Source: Alphaproteobacteria bacterium (GTDB lineage Bacteria; Pseudomonadota; Alphaproteobacteria; Puniceispirillales; Puniceispirillaceae). From it: a DNA stretch of 29,474 bases. The notes below the pieces were generated by a model. It was given only the letters and a program-made list of their open reading frames with translations, had not been told where the DNA came from and ran no database searches. Of the stretch, positions 16,192 through 24,690 are shown piece by piece. The number at the start of each line of letters is the position of its first letter. Positions within the stretch are counted from its first letter, which is position 1. The position numbers and the translations under genes were made by a program. The stretch lies in assembly GCA_011524805.1 (NCBI GenBank), contig WTJO01000199.1, positions 1-29,474 on the forward strand, in the 5' to 3' direction.

Positions 16192-16935
16192 TTGACTGCC
16201 AAGACACAGCCTATCTATCTCGCTGATATATCGCACCAGATATTGCCAGTAGAGGCACTGGGCAGACTTGTCCCTGAATGGGTTGTCGAAAATCGTGATG
16301 CTGAGGCACAGTATCTGGCCTGTGGCCAGCCATTTGGCAATCTTGACTGGCTAGATGATATTCCTTTTCTGGCAACAGAAGATACAGAGCCTGTCCCGCT
16401 GGCAGGTGCTGATGGACAGCATATTGCCATCATTGATAGCTGTTTCTGGCCGATTGGCCATGACACAATCCGGCATCTGCTGATACATCACGGTCTTGCC
16501 TGCCTTGAGAAGCCAGATAGCTTTATTGAAGAGGCTGTGCGCGTGCTTGATCCGGCGGGCACAATATTGTTTATCTGTCCCTACAGGCGGTGGTACTGGG
16601 CACCGAAAATAGACAAATTCCGCAGCTCTATCTCTGCTGGCAGACTGCTGACAAGAGCGCAGATTGTCAGCCTTATCAACACTGCGGGGCTGGATATTGT
16701 GCAGATGCGTCATAGCCGGTATCAGACGGTGCCATCACAGGCTGGCAGGAGCAGATTTTCCAGACTGGTAGGCGCTGGCAGGCATCATCAAAATGCCGTT
16801 CTGCTGATACAGGCACGAAAAAGACTATACGCACCGCATAAGGCAAATTATGCTTACTCTCGAAGGCGATTTGGTCTAGGAAAGATGGTACCTGCTGGAC
16901 TGGCAACAAACAGCTATACAGAGAACAAAGATTAG
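16192..16935 (+). CDS. SAM-dependent methyltransferase-like protein
   Basis: A 247-residue protein with the layout of class I methyltransferases found next to hisC-tyrC in alphaproteobacteria. QYLACGQPFGNLDWL (about 40-54) stands where the glycine-rich SAM loop lies, HHGLACLEKPDSFIEEAVRVLDPAG (split across about 100-124) is the post-motif helix, and LFICPYRRW the following strand. The SAM loop is weak, so activity is uncertain. The C-terminus is basic (YSRRRFGLGK). There is no ATG near the start: TTG at 16192 with AAAGGA 11-12 bases upstream is the best choice. It probably forms an operon with the chorismate mutase gene 21 bases downstream. Confidence 0.7.
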   Translation: MTAKTQPIYLADISHQILPVEALGRLVPEWVVENRDAEAQYLACGQPFGNLDWLDDIPFLATEDTEPVPLAGADGQHIAIIDSCFWPIGHDTIRHLLIHHGLACLEKPDSFIEEAVRVLDPAGTILFICPYRRWYWAPKIDKFRSSISAGRLLTRAQIVSLINTAGLDIVQMRHSRYQTVPSQAGRSRFSRLVGAGRHHQNAVLLIQARKRLYAPHKANYAYSRRRFGLGKMVPAGLATNSYTENKD

Positions 16936-16956
16936 GCATATGGGAAATGAGGCGCG

Positions 16957-17646
16957 ATGCAGGATGAGCAGCTTGCGGCAATTCGTCAGAAGATAGATCA
17001 GATTGACACTGAATTGCTTGCGTTAATAAAAAATCGCATGGCGTTATCTGCCGAAGTTAGCCAGACCAAGGGGCCAGATGATGCGATATTTCGCCCTGGC
17101 AGGGAAGCAGAGATGTTTGCGCGTCTGGCTGAGAGAAAAGGCAGCCTGCCATTTGAATTTGTTGGCGGATTATGGCGGGTTATTATCTCTGCCAGCATTG
17201 GCTTGCAAAAACCAGATTTTTCAATTGCCAGCACCCAAAGCTGTTTTGCAGACGCGCTTGGGCTTGCCGCAGGTCAGCTAATTGTGCTGCCGCCTCAACA
17301 GCATCCGGATGCATTGCTTGCCAGCCTGCTGGCAGGTGAGAGTGATATTGCGCTGGTAGATTTAGATGAACTACAGCAGATTGCTCCACAGATTATCGCA
17401 GATGAGAGGGCAAAAATCATCGCTGGCATTTCATCAGACAGTGAGGATTTAACAGCCATTTCAAGCTATGTTATCGCCAATAGCCCGACAGATGATACTG
17501 ACTATGATATGGTGGTGGTACTGGATAGCGGCGCAGACAAGATTATCTCGGTGTCGGCTGAAGCATATCAGAAATATCTGTCCGAACAGGGCGAAGGCTG
17601 GCAATATCTTGGCAGATATGCCCATCTGTCAAAGCCTGTGGGCTAG
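16957..17646 (+). CDS. Chorismate mutase (AroQ type) with extra C-terminal region
   Basis: Converts chorismate to prephenate for Phe and Tyr synthesis. The AroQ helical domain is residues 1-90: AIRQKIDQIDTELLALIKNR supplies two active-site Arg, SQTKG the Lys, and FRPGRE the conserved C-terminal motif. Residues about 90-229 have no certain family; the pattern ASTQSCFADAL, then ESDIALVDLDEL recalls the substrate-binding fold of prephenate dehydratase, but no dehydratase TRF motif is seen. It may be a degenerate P-protein or a regulatory domain. GAGG precedes the ATG. It lies upstream of hisC and tyrC, matching use of prephenate. Confidence 0.82.
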   Translation: MQDEQLAAIRQKIDQIDTELLALIKNRMALSAEVSQTKGPDDAIFRPGREAEMFARLAERKGSLPFEFVGGLWRVIISASIGLQKPDFSIASTQSCFADALGLAAGQLIVLPPQQHPDALLASLLAGESDIALVDLDELQQIAPQIIADERAKIIAGISSDSEDLTAISSYVIANSPTDDTDYDMVVVLDSGADKIISVSAEAYQKYLSEQGEGWQYLGRYAHLSKPVG

Positions 17647-17747
17647 TCCTGATAGCACCGGAAGTGATATATTCCCCAGAAACGTTAAAGTTACATGATA
17701 GATTCAACAGCGCTGATATCCAGAACATTCCGAGCAGAGGATAAGGT

Positions 17748-18854
17748 ATGACACATCCTAGCAGACCGCAACCAAAGCAATCTGTAAGACAGCTTCTGAC
17801 CTATCGTCCGTCCTTTGGCGAGACAGAACAGGCAGAGCTTATCAGACTATCGGCAAATGAAGGTGCGTTAGGCCCATCGCCAAAGGTGATGTCATTTCTT
17901 GACAGTGCAGGGTTTGAGCCACATCGCTATCCAGAAATCCAGAGCGGAAAACTAAATCAGGCAATTGCCAGCAGATACAGGCTGGACGCTGAACATATTA
18001 TCACCTCAAACGGTTCAGACGAGCTCATCGCATTGCTGACAATGGGCTATCTTGAGCCGGGGGATGAGGTGGTGCATAGCCAATATGCGTTTCTGGTGAT
18101 TCCGCAGGCAGTGCATATTGCCGGTGGTGTGCCTGTTATGGCAGCCGATGATGAGGATATGACTGTCAGTGTTGATAATATGCTGGCAGCGGTAACACAG
18201 CGCACCAAAATGGTTTTTCTGGTTAATCCGAACAACCCGACAGGCACAATGATTTCAATGGATGAGGTCAGACGGCTTCATGCCGGCCTGCCAGAATCAG
18301 TGATGCTCGTGCTGGACTGGGCATATGCAGAATATCTTGATGATGGCTTCACGGACGAGGCAGCGCAGATGGTCGAGCAATATGACAATGTGGTGATGAC
18401 ACGCACTTTTTCAAAATTGCATGGGCTGGCGGCATTTCGTCTGGGATGGGCCTATTGCCCTGAGCATATCTTGACTACTATCGGCTCAATAAGAGGGCCA
18501 TTTTCGGTGAATAGTGCCGCGCAACAGGCAGGTATCATCGCGATTGAAGATATAGATTTTCAGGCTCTATCAGTCGCCCATAATGACAGATGGATTGCTG
18601 AAATGACCGATTTTCTGCGCCAGCTTGGCCTTGAGGTGGTGCCATCTATGACAAATTTTCTGCTAATAGGGTTTGACAATATGGCCCATCTGACAGCAGA
18701 TGAGGCAGCCAAGAGGCTGGCACAGGACGGTATTTTGCTCCGGACAATGGCACCCTATGGTCTTGCAAATTATCTCAGAATGAGCATGGGCACAGATGCA
18801 GAAATGGAAAAAGTGAAAGCCAGCTTTACCCGACTGTGCCTGAACAATCAGTAA
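17748..18854 (+). CDS. hisC: Histidinol-phosphate / aromatic aminotransferase
   Basis: PLP-dependent class II aminotransferase of 368 residues. The internal aldimine Lys223 is in TRTFSKLHGLAAFRLGW; LVNPNNPTGT (158-167) and Asp190 in VLDWAYAEY contact the cofactor; LSANEGALGPSP and HRYPE are HisC hallmarks. In this neighbourhood, between chorismate mutase and prephenate dehydrogenase, such enzymes often act both on imidazole-acetol phosphate and on aromatic keto acids, so a role in Tyr/Phe synthesis is likely besides or instead of His. The ATG has GAGG upstream. tyrC follows 26 bases after the stop. Confidence 0.92.
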   Translation: MTHPSRPQPKQSVRQLLTYRPSFGETEQAELIRLSANEGALGPSPKVMSFLDSAGFEPHRYPEIQSGKLNQAIASRYRLDAEHIITSNGSDELIALLTMGYLEPGDEVVHSQYAFLVIPQAVHIAGGVPVMAADDEDMTVSVDNMLAAVTQRTKMVFLVNPNNPTGTMISMDEVRRLHAGLPESVMLVLDWAYAEYLDDGFTDEAAQMVEQYDNVVMTRTFSKLHGLAAFRLGWAYCPEHILTTIGSIRGPFSVNSAAQQAGIIAIEDIDFQALSVAHNDRWIAEMTDFLRQLGLEVVPSMTNFLLIGFDNMAHLTADEAAKRLAQDGILLRTMAPYGLANYLRMSMGTDAEMEKVKASFTRLCLNNQ

Positions 18855-18880
18855 TTCACGGAAAGCAGAATAACGCAAAG

Positions 18881-19762
18881 ATGACACAGCCTTATAACCA
18901 TATTGCGATTATCGGTATCGGTCTGATTGGCAGCTCTCTGGCGCTGGCCACAAAACGTATTTTGCCTGATACTCATATCAGCCTGTATGATCATGCCGAT
19001 GATGTCAGGGCAGAAGCAGGACAGCTTGGGCTTGGCACAGAGATTCATGACCAGATTTCGACAGCTGTGAGTAATGCCGAGCTAGTTGTGCTGGCGGTGC
19101 CTGTCGGGGCAATGGCAGAGGTAATGGCAGAGCTGGCAGATAGTCTGAAGCCGGATACGGTGATAACAGATACAGGCTCAACAAAGCGTTCCGTGATTAA
19201 AGATATATCGCCACTTGTGCCCGATGACTGTCATTTTATCCCAAGCCATCCGCTGGCAGGTACCGAATTTTCAGGCCCGGCCTCGGGCTTTGCCACCCTG
19301 TTTGAAAAGCGTTACTGGCTGATTTTGCCAAATGGCAACGAGCAGATAAAGATAGACAGGCTTGCCGGCTATCTTGGCGCGCTTGGTGCAATGGTTGAGT
19401 TTATGGATACGGAATATCATGACAGGGTGCTGGCTATCACCTCGCATCTGCCGCATCTGATAGCCTATACGATTGTGGGCACGGCCGTTGATCTTGAAAC
19501 CCAGCTTAAAGAAGATGTGATTAAATATTCAGCTTCCGGCTTTCGGGATTTTACCCGCATTGCCGCCTCGGATCCGACCATGTGGCGGGATGTATTTATC
19601 AATAATGACGAGGCTGTGCTTGAGATGTTGCAGCGCTTTACCGAAGATTTAAGCTATCTGCAACGGGCAATACGCTGGAAAGAAAAAGACAAGCTATTTG
19701 AGCTGTTTACCCGTACCAGAGATATAAGGCGCTCGATTATTGATATGGGACAGGATAGCTAG
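18881..19762 (+). CDS. tyrC: Prephenate/arogenate (cyclohexadienyl) dehydrogenase
   Basis: Oxidative decarboxylation of prephenate or arogenate in tyrosine synthesis, NAD(P)-dependent. The N-terminal IAIIGIGLIGSSLALA holds the GxGxxG loop (12-17). Family residues follow in DTGSTKRSV, SHPLAGTEFSGP and HDRVLAITSHLPHL, and the C-terminal dimer domain in FRDFTRIAASDPTMW. From the ATG at 18881 it has 293 residues; the frame is open to 18836 inside hisC, but that extension has no homology. It is the last gene of the aromatic group. Whether it prefers prephenate or arogenate cannot be told. Confidence 0.92.
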   Translation: MTQPYNHIAIIGIGLIGSSLALATKRILPDTHISLYDHADDVRAEAGQLGLGTEIHDQISTAVSNAELVVLAVPVGAMAEVMAELADSLKPDTVITDTGSTKRSVIKDISPLVPDDCHFIPSHPLAGTEFSGPASGFATLFEKRYWLILPNGNEQIKIDRLAGYLGALGAMVEFMDTEYHDRVLAITSHLPHLIAYTIVGTAVDLETQLKEDVIKYSASGFRDFTRIAASDPTMWRDVFINNDEAVLEMLQRFTEDLSYLQRAIRWKEKDKLFELFTRTRDIRRSIIDMGQDS

Positions 19763-19809
19763 CATCGCCTGCTGCATAACACGCCTATCTTTCGGATTTG
19801 TGGGCAGCC

Positions 19810-20427
19810 TTAAATCAGATGAAGCCGTGCAAGGCTGTATTTGGCAAATTCCCGCCCCAATAGGCGCAATTGCGACCAGCTTGCATACCAGCTATCCTGC
19901 TTCAAATCTGCCGGAATGACAGGCCAGTAAGAAAGCTGGATATCAGGGCGTGCCGAGGTAAATGAGGGGTGCCGTAAAAAGGCCAGCTTTGCGCGCGGCA
20001 TGTGATAATTTGCAGTAACGAGCAATAGATGCTGAAAATTATTTTTTGCTGCCCATCTTGCCGCTGCCTTTGCATTGCCTGAAGTGTCCTGTGCTGTGAT
20101 GTCCAACTCTACACAACAGGTAAATTGCGCAAGCTCATCGCCATATAGAGACAGGGCAGTGGCCAGCGCCTGTTTGCTGGCATCTGTGCCTACGCCTGTG
20201 ATCAGCATAGTATCTGCGCCGGTTTCACCAAGCAGTTTCAGCCCTTCACTGATCCGTCCCTGCCCGCCAGTCGCCACAACAATGCCATCAATCTGGCGTG
20301 GCGGCATATCTGGCTGGGATGGCAGGGTCAGCACAAAATGCTGGAAAGCACCTGCGATTAGCCCGAACGCTATTATTACGACAAGAATCAGATTAACGAA
20401 TTTTTGATGGGACGAAAATAATGTCAT
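19810..20427 (-). CDS. YdcF/ElyC-type DUF218 membrane protein
   Basis: A 205-residue protein with an N-terminal transmembrane helix (about 12-32) and a DUF218 domain outside the cytoplasm. The core shows IVVATGGQGRISEGLKLL, DTMLITGVG, DTSGNAKAAARWA and LLVTANYHMPRAKLAFL. DUF218 proteins such as SanA and ElyC act in envelope or peptidoglycan precursor homeostasis, but the reaction is unknown. In many alphaproteobacteria this gene directly follows ftsE-ftsX; here neither is present upstream. It converges on tyrC. Confidence 0.85.
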   Translation of the reverse strand: MTLFSSHQKFVNLILVVIIAFGLIAGAFQHFVLTLPSQPDMPPRQIDGIVVATGGQGRISEGLKLLGETGADTMLITGVGTDASKQALATALSLYGDELAQFTCCVELDITAQDTSGNAKAAARWAAKNNFQHLLLVTANYHMPRAKLAFLRHPSFTSARPDIQLSYWPVIPADLKQDSWYASWSQLRLLGREFAKYSLARLHLI

Positions 20428-20523
20428 ATAACCAATAATATACAGGAATTAGCTGCTTTAATTCTGGCAATCATTATGCCGATAGATTATGGATATTCAT
20501 GACTAGACTGTAACCAAGATATG

Positions 20524-20529
20524 TATAAT
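20524..20529 (+). promoter_or_regulatory. TATAAT -10 element before the zinc-ribbon gene
   Basis: A perfect TATAAT lies 50 bases before the ATG at 20580 in the short divergent gap. No good -35 hexamer is found 16-18 bases upstream, so it may be a weak or activator-dependent promoter. Confidence 0.35.
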
Positions 20530-20579
20530 GCTCAAGTAATGCTGATCATCTTAGACATCAAAATTATGGGTGCGTTCTT

Positions 20580-21176
20580 ATGTTGCTAACCTGTGAGCAA
20601 TGCCAGACCATATTCCGCATTGATGATTCGGCCATTGCGGCTACAGGACAGCAGGTAAGATGTTCTGTATGCCAGCATGTCTGGCATGTTGAGCCGCATC
20701 AGCCCGTTAGTGATGACAGCAACAGATTGCTTGGTGATGTGTTAAAGCGGCTTCGTCTGCCTGCGCTTACGCTGATTATGATAGCTGCTATCTGCACGGT
20801 CATATATGCATTCAGAGGCCCGCTTACCGCCGCCCATCCACAGCTATTATCTGCCTATCAGTTTATTGGCCTGTCTATTTCGCCTAATCTGTCGGTGCTT
20901 CAGGTAGAAAATCTGTCAGCAGATTATGAACGTAATATTCTGCGTATCAGAGGCCAGCTAAAAAATAATTATCATCTGACCTCTCATGCTTCTGCACTTG
21001 AGATAAAAATTCTGTCACAAACAGGCGAGATACTTGCCATCGAGCGTATGGTGCCAGAGGATAAGGTGATAGAAGCAGGACAGACCACCGCCTTCTTCCT
21101 GCAGGTGGACATTGACAATGCAACAGATGCACAGGTCGTTGTCACCCCCATATCCCAGAATATTATTAGCCGCTAG
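20580..21176 (+). CDS. Zinc-ribbon (MJ0042-type) single-pass membrane protein
   Basis: A 198-residue protein with an N-terminal zinc ribbon of two CxxC pairs (Cys5/Cys8, Cys28/Cys31: CEQC and CSVC). A transmembrane helix lies at about 58-76, and an extracytoplasmic domain of the DUF3426 type follows (RNILRIRGQLKNN is typical of its beta-sandwich). Function is unknown. In alphaproteobacteria this family usually sits divergent from ftsE, suggesting a link with envelope or division; here ftsEX is missing from the gap. Its last four bases overlap the end of lysA. Confidence 0.85.
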   Translation: MLLTCEQCQTIFRIDDSAIAATGQQVRCSVCQHVWHVEPHQPVSDDSNRLLGDVLKRLRLPALTLIMIAAICTVIYAFRGPLTAAHPQLLSAYQFIGLSISPNLSVLQVENLSADYERNILRIRGQLKNNYHLTSHASALEIKILSQTGEILAIERMVPEDKVIEAGQTTAFFLQVDIDNATDAQVVVTPISQNIISR

Positions 21177-22420
21177 AGTGGCAGGTGTTCAAGTGCCAGA
21201 AGCTCATCAAGCGTGCGCCGCGGCCGCAGCACATGCACCTTATCACCATCTAGCAGAATTTCTGCGGCTTCAGGGCGGGTGTTATAATTTGACATCATCA
21301 CCGCACCATAGGCGCCTGCTGACCGCACTACCAGAATATCCCCTTCCTGAACATCAGGAAGCGTCCGGCCCAGCCCCAGATAGTCACCTGTCTCGCAGAC
21401 AGGCCCGACAATATCAGCTGGTAGCGGATGCGGGTCGCGCGGGCTTAGACAATCTATCGTATGATAGGCTTCATATAAGGTCGGCCTGAGTAAATCATTC
21501 ATTGCCGCATCAACAATCACAAACCGCTTATCACCGCCATCTTTCACAAAAATTGTTTTTGTCAGCAATACCCCGTTATCTGCGGCGATTGATCTGCCGG
21601 GCTCAAAACCAAGCCGGTAGCCGCGATTGCTGAAAATACGTGTTACCAGCCTGCCATAGCTGGCAAAATCAACAGGCTGGTTGGTGGCATAATCAATGCC
21701 AAGCCCGCCCCCCAAATCAAGCCCCGGCACGTCATATCCGTCTGCCCGCAACCTGTCGGCCAGCCCCAGCAATTCAAGATAGGCTGTTTCAAACGGTTCA
21801 AGCTCTGTAAGCTGTGAGCCAATATGTACCGCCAGCCCCATTGGCTTTATATGCGGGTTCTGGCAGATGGCCTTATAGAGTATTTTTGCCTGCCCATCAT
21901 CAACAGGAATGCCGAATTTTGTCGAACGCTGCCCTGTTGATATTTTGGCATGGCTTTTCGGGTCAACATTGACATTGACTCTCAGACAGACAGGCGCGAT
22001 CACATCAAGCTGTTCTGCGATGCGCATAATATGATCTATTTCAGCAGATGATTCGGCATTTATCTGCCCGATGCCATCTGTTAATGCGCTGGCCAGTTCG
22101 GCATCTGTTTTGCCTACCCCTGAAAACACGATCTTTTCAGGCGGAATACCTGCCATCATGGCACGCTTCATCTCGCCATAAGATACAATATCTGCACCTG
22201 CGCCCTGTTTTGCTAGCACCTGCAAGACGCCCAGTGCAGAATTGGCCTTTACGGCAAAATGAATATGGCTGTCCAGTGCTGACAGGCTGGCTGCAAAGCC
22301 CTGATATGACGCAATAAATCCGTCTGCCGAATAGACATATAGCGGCGTGCCATATGCTGTGGCAAGGCTGTTCAGGTCAACATAGGGGGCATGCGCCCCG
22401 TCAAACGGGTTCATAGTCAT
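21173..22420 (-). CDS. lysA: Diaminopimelate decarboxylase
   Basis: Last step of lysine synthesis: PLP-dependent decarboxylation of meso-diaminopimelate. It is a fold-type III enzyme of 415 residues with the Schiff-base Lys58 in HFAVKANS, DLGGGLGI for the phosphate loop, EPGRSI, and Cys in GPVCETGDYL from the partner subunit. The N-terminus has ATG codons at residues 1 and 3. lptM ends 12 bases upstream and argH lies before it, giving the widespread argH-lptM-lysA order. It converges on the zinc-ribbon gene, and both stop codons share one CTAG. Confidence 0.96.
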   Translation of the reverse strand: MTMNPFDGAHAPYVDLNSLATAYGTPLYVYSADGFIASYQGFAASLSALDSHIHFAVKANSALGVLQVLAKQGAGADIVSYGEMKRAMMAGIPPEKIVFSGVGKTDAELASALTDGIGQINAESSAEIDHIMRIAEQLDVIAPVCLRVNVNVDPKSHAKISTGQRSTKFGIPVDDGQAKILYKAICQNPHIKPMGLAVHIGSQLTELEPFETAYLELLGLADRLRADGYDVPGLDLGGGLGIDYATNQPVDFASYGRLVTRIFSNRGYRLGFEPGRSIAADNGVLLTKTIFVKDGGDKRFVIVDAAMNDLLRPTLYEAYHTIDCLSPRDPHPLPADIVGPVCETGDYLGLGRTLPDVQEGDILVVRSAGAYGAVMMSNYNTRPEAAEILLDGDKVHVLRPRRTLDELLALEHLPL

Positions 22421-22432
22421 CTATCCAGCCTG

Positions 22433-22561
22433 TTATCCTGTTTGCTCAACGTCACTTGGCCGCACAGGGTCACCGCGCTTGCCGCAACTAGCCAGCCCGC
22501 CAAGACTGAACAGGCAGATAAGGGTAAAAATGACAGCTGTTTTCAGAGATGTTCTGGTCAT
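22433..22561 (-). CDS. lptM: LptM-type small lipoprotein
   Basis: A 42-residue lipoprotein read directly from the gap between argH and lysA. A basic N-terminus (MTRTSLK) and a hydrophobic stretch lead to the lipobox LASC with Cys27. The mature part begins CGKRGDPVRPSD, matching the CGxKGxPxxP pattern of LptM/YifL. In E. coli LptM helps mature the LptDE lipopolysaccharide translocon by promoting LptD disulfide exchange, and a like role in the outer membrane is probable here. The start is 15 bases downstream of the argH stop region and the stop is 12 bases before lysA. Confidence 0.85.
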   Translation of the reverse strand: MTRTSLKTAVIFTLICLFSLGGLASCGKRGDPVRPSDVEQTG

Positions 22562-22575
22562 ATAGGTAATCTTTC

Positions 22576-23997
22576 TTACTGGCTATCTAGATAGTGTTTG
22601 CGGGCATCAGCGATGCGGTTTCTGACCTCTGACGGAGCCGTACCGCCAAAGCTGGTGCGCGCTGCGACCGCATTCTCAAGACGCAGAATGTCAAGCACAT
22701 CTGTCCCGAGCGCAGGTTCAATCTTCTGCATTTCGGGCAACTCAAGCTGTTCTAGCGCACAGCCCTTTTCATCTGCCAGTGCAACCAGCTGGCCTGTGAC
22801 ATGATGCGCATCTCTGAACGGGATATTTAATGCAGATACCAGATAGTCAGCCAGGTCAGTCGCATTTGGATGACCTTTTTCAAGCGCGCGCCGCATAGGC
22901 TCGGCATGTGCTGTCATATCTTCTATCATGCCTGTCATAGCCGCAATGGCCACAGACAGAGATGCTTCTGCATCAAATACAGGCTCTTTATCTTCCTGCA
23001 TATCCTTGCCATAGGCGAGTGGCAATCCTTTGATGACAGTCAGCAGACTGACAAGATCGCCAATGATTCTGCCCGGTTTTGCCCGTACCAGCTCAGCTGC
23101 ATCAGGATTGCGTTTTTGCGGCATGATGGACGAGCCTGTGGTAAAGGCATCAGACAGGGAAATAAAGCCAAATCTGTCAGTAGACCAGATCACAATTTCT
23201 TCTGCCAGCCGTGATAGATGGGTAGCACAGATTGATGCCGCAGCCATAAATTCAATCGCAAAATCACGTGATGATACTGCATCCATAGCATTCGCCATCG
23301 GCCTGTCAAATCCCAAAAGCCCCGCAGTTTGATGTCTGTCAATCGGATAGCCTGTACCTGCCAGCGCGGCCGCGCCAAGCGGTGATTCATTCATCCGTCT
23401 GGCACAGTCGGCAAGGCGTGATCTGTCTCTGCCAAACATCTCGACATAGGCCATGAGATGAAATCCAAAAGTGATTGGCTGTGCTGTCTGAAGATGGGTA
23501 AATCCGGGCATCAGTGTATCTGCATATGTCTCTGCCTTGTCCAGCAGTGCAGATTGCAGCGCCATCAGCATCGCATCCAGATTAACCAGACTGTCGCGAA
23601 GCCAAAGCCGCAAATCTGTTGCAACCTGATCATTCCGCGAACGTGCTGTATGTAGCCGCTTTGCAGGGGCGCCGATCAGCTCAACCAGTCTGGTTTCAAT
23701 ATTCATATGAATATCTTCAAGTTCGGCAGAGAAGGTAAATGTGCCTGTGCTGATCTCATCTTCAATCTGGGTTAGCCCGGAAATGATAGCGTCTTTATCA
23801 GAAACGCTGATAATATTCTGGCTGGCCAGCATGGTGGCATGCGCAATCGATCCGGCAATATCCTGACGATAGAAGGTTTTATCATAGCTGATAGATGCAT
23901 TTATATCCTGCATCAGCTGTGATGGCCCGCCTGAAAACCGCCCGCCCCAGATAGGTGACGCTGATTTTTTATCTGTTTTTTCGTTTCCGTGTGTCAT
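22576..23997 (-). CDS. argH: Argininosuccinate lyase
   Basis: Last step of arginine synthesis: cleavage of argininosuccinate to arginine and fumarate. It is a fumarase/aspartase-superfamily tetramer of 473 residues. WGGRF (17-21), HTARSRNDQVATDLRLW (116-132), THLQTAQP and the catalytic Ser loop GSSIMPQKRNP (288-298) are all intact. The N-terminus is close to that of family members. It is divergent from the TlpA gene and heads argH-lptM-lysA. Confidence 0.97.
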   Translation of the reverse strand: MTHGNEKTDKKSASPIWGGRFSGGPSQLMQDINASISYDKTFYRQDIAGSIAHATMLASQNIISVSDKDAIISGLTQIEDEISTGTFTFSAELEDIHMNIETRLVELIGAPAKRLHTARSRNDQVATDLRLWLRDSLVNLDAMLMALQSALLDKAETYADTLMPGFTHLQTAQPITFGFHLMAYVEMFGRDRSRLADCARRMNESPLGAAALAGTGYPIDRHQTAGLLGFDRPMANAMDAVSSRDFAIEFMAAASICATHLSRLAEEIVIWSTDRFGFISLSDAFTTGSSIMPQKRNPDAAELVRAKPGRIIGDLVSLLTVIKGLPLAYGKDMQEDKEPVFDAEASLSVAIAAMTGMIEDMTAHAEPMRRALEKGHPNATDLADYLVSALNIPFRDAHHVTGQLVALADEKGCALEQLELPEMQKIEPALGTDVLDILRLENAVAARTSFGGTAPSEVRNRIADARKHYLDSQ

Positions 23998-24071
23998 TAT
24001 GTCTTTATCCGACTATATCTTGGTATATGCCTTATCGGCCAGACCTGCACTTTAACCACTATCCATATACT

Positions 24072-24650
24072 ATGAATTTTATGGTTTATACACAAATATC
24101 TAAGCAATGGCCGCGCCTGTTATATCAGCTTTCTGCCATATTGGCGCTGTTTTTTCTGCTGACAGGGCTGGTTCTGTCTGTTGCAAATGCGGCCACGACC
24201 AAGCTGAGCTTCACAGAAGGCACAACAGCACTGCCAGCGACAGATATTCATACGGAAACAGGCAACGCCCATAGGCTTTCAGATTTCAAAGGTGGCGCCG
24301 TGATTGTGAATTTCTGGGCAAGCTGGTGCGCGCCATGTATTGTCGAGCTGCCAGAACTGGAAAAGCTGGCCGTATCCTTGAAAGCAGACAATATTCAGGT
24401 CATTCTGGTCAATCTGGACAGGGCAGGGCCACAGGCCGGCCTGCCATTATTAAGCGCAAAGAACATTACCACCCCCCTATCCTTATTTGACCCCAAAGCA
24501 TCATGGGCAAAAACACTGAAAATAAGCGGTCTGCCTGTAACGCTGTTTATTCCGCCCAGCCAGTCCGGCTATAGCTATCATATTGGCCCTGTTATGTGGA
24601 CAGACACAGACGTAAAAAGCCAGCTTCTTGAGAAACTGGCTTCAGACTGA
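24072..24650 (+). CDS. TlpA-family periplasmic thioredoxin
   Basis: Exported thiol-disulfide protein. From the ATG at 24072 it has 192 residues with a signal peptide or anchor (about 18-38, ending VANAAT) and a thioredoxin fold. The active site is WASWCAPC (Cys86 and Cys89), followed by the LSDFKGGAVIVNF-type strand before it and the cis-Pro loop ISGLPVTLFI. TlpA proteins reduce periplasmic cysteines, for example in cytochrome oxidase copper-site assembly. The open frame reaches 23955 inside argH, but that part is not a signal sequence. Its position divergent from argH is common in alphaproteobacteria. A terminator follows. Confidence 0.88.
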   Translation: MNFMVYTQISKQWPRLLYQLSAILALFFLLTGLVLSVANAATTKLSFTEGTTALPATDIHTETGNAHRLSDFKGGAVIVNFWASWCAPCIVELPELEKLAVSLKADNIQVILVNLDRAGPQAGLPLLSAKNITTPLSLFDPKASWAKTLKISGLPVTLFIPPSQSGYSYHIGPVMWTDTDVKSQLLEKLASD

Positions 24651-24665
24651 GATGGTTATGTAAGC

Positions 24666-24690
24666 AGCTGTAATATCTACAGCTCTTTTT
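24666..24690 (+). terminator. Intrinsic terminator of the TlpA gene
   Basis: A perfect 7-bp stem (24666-24672 and 24678-24684) with a 5-base loop is followed by C and five T residues. It starts 15 bases after the TlpA stop and runs into the 3' end of etfA, whose stop codon lies partly in the loop. Confidence 0.72.
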
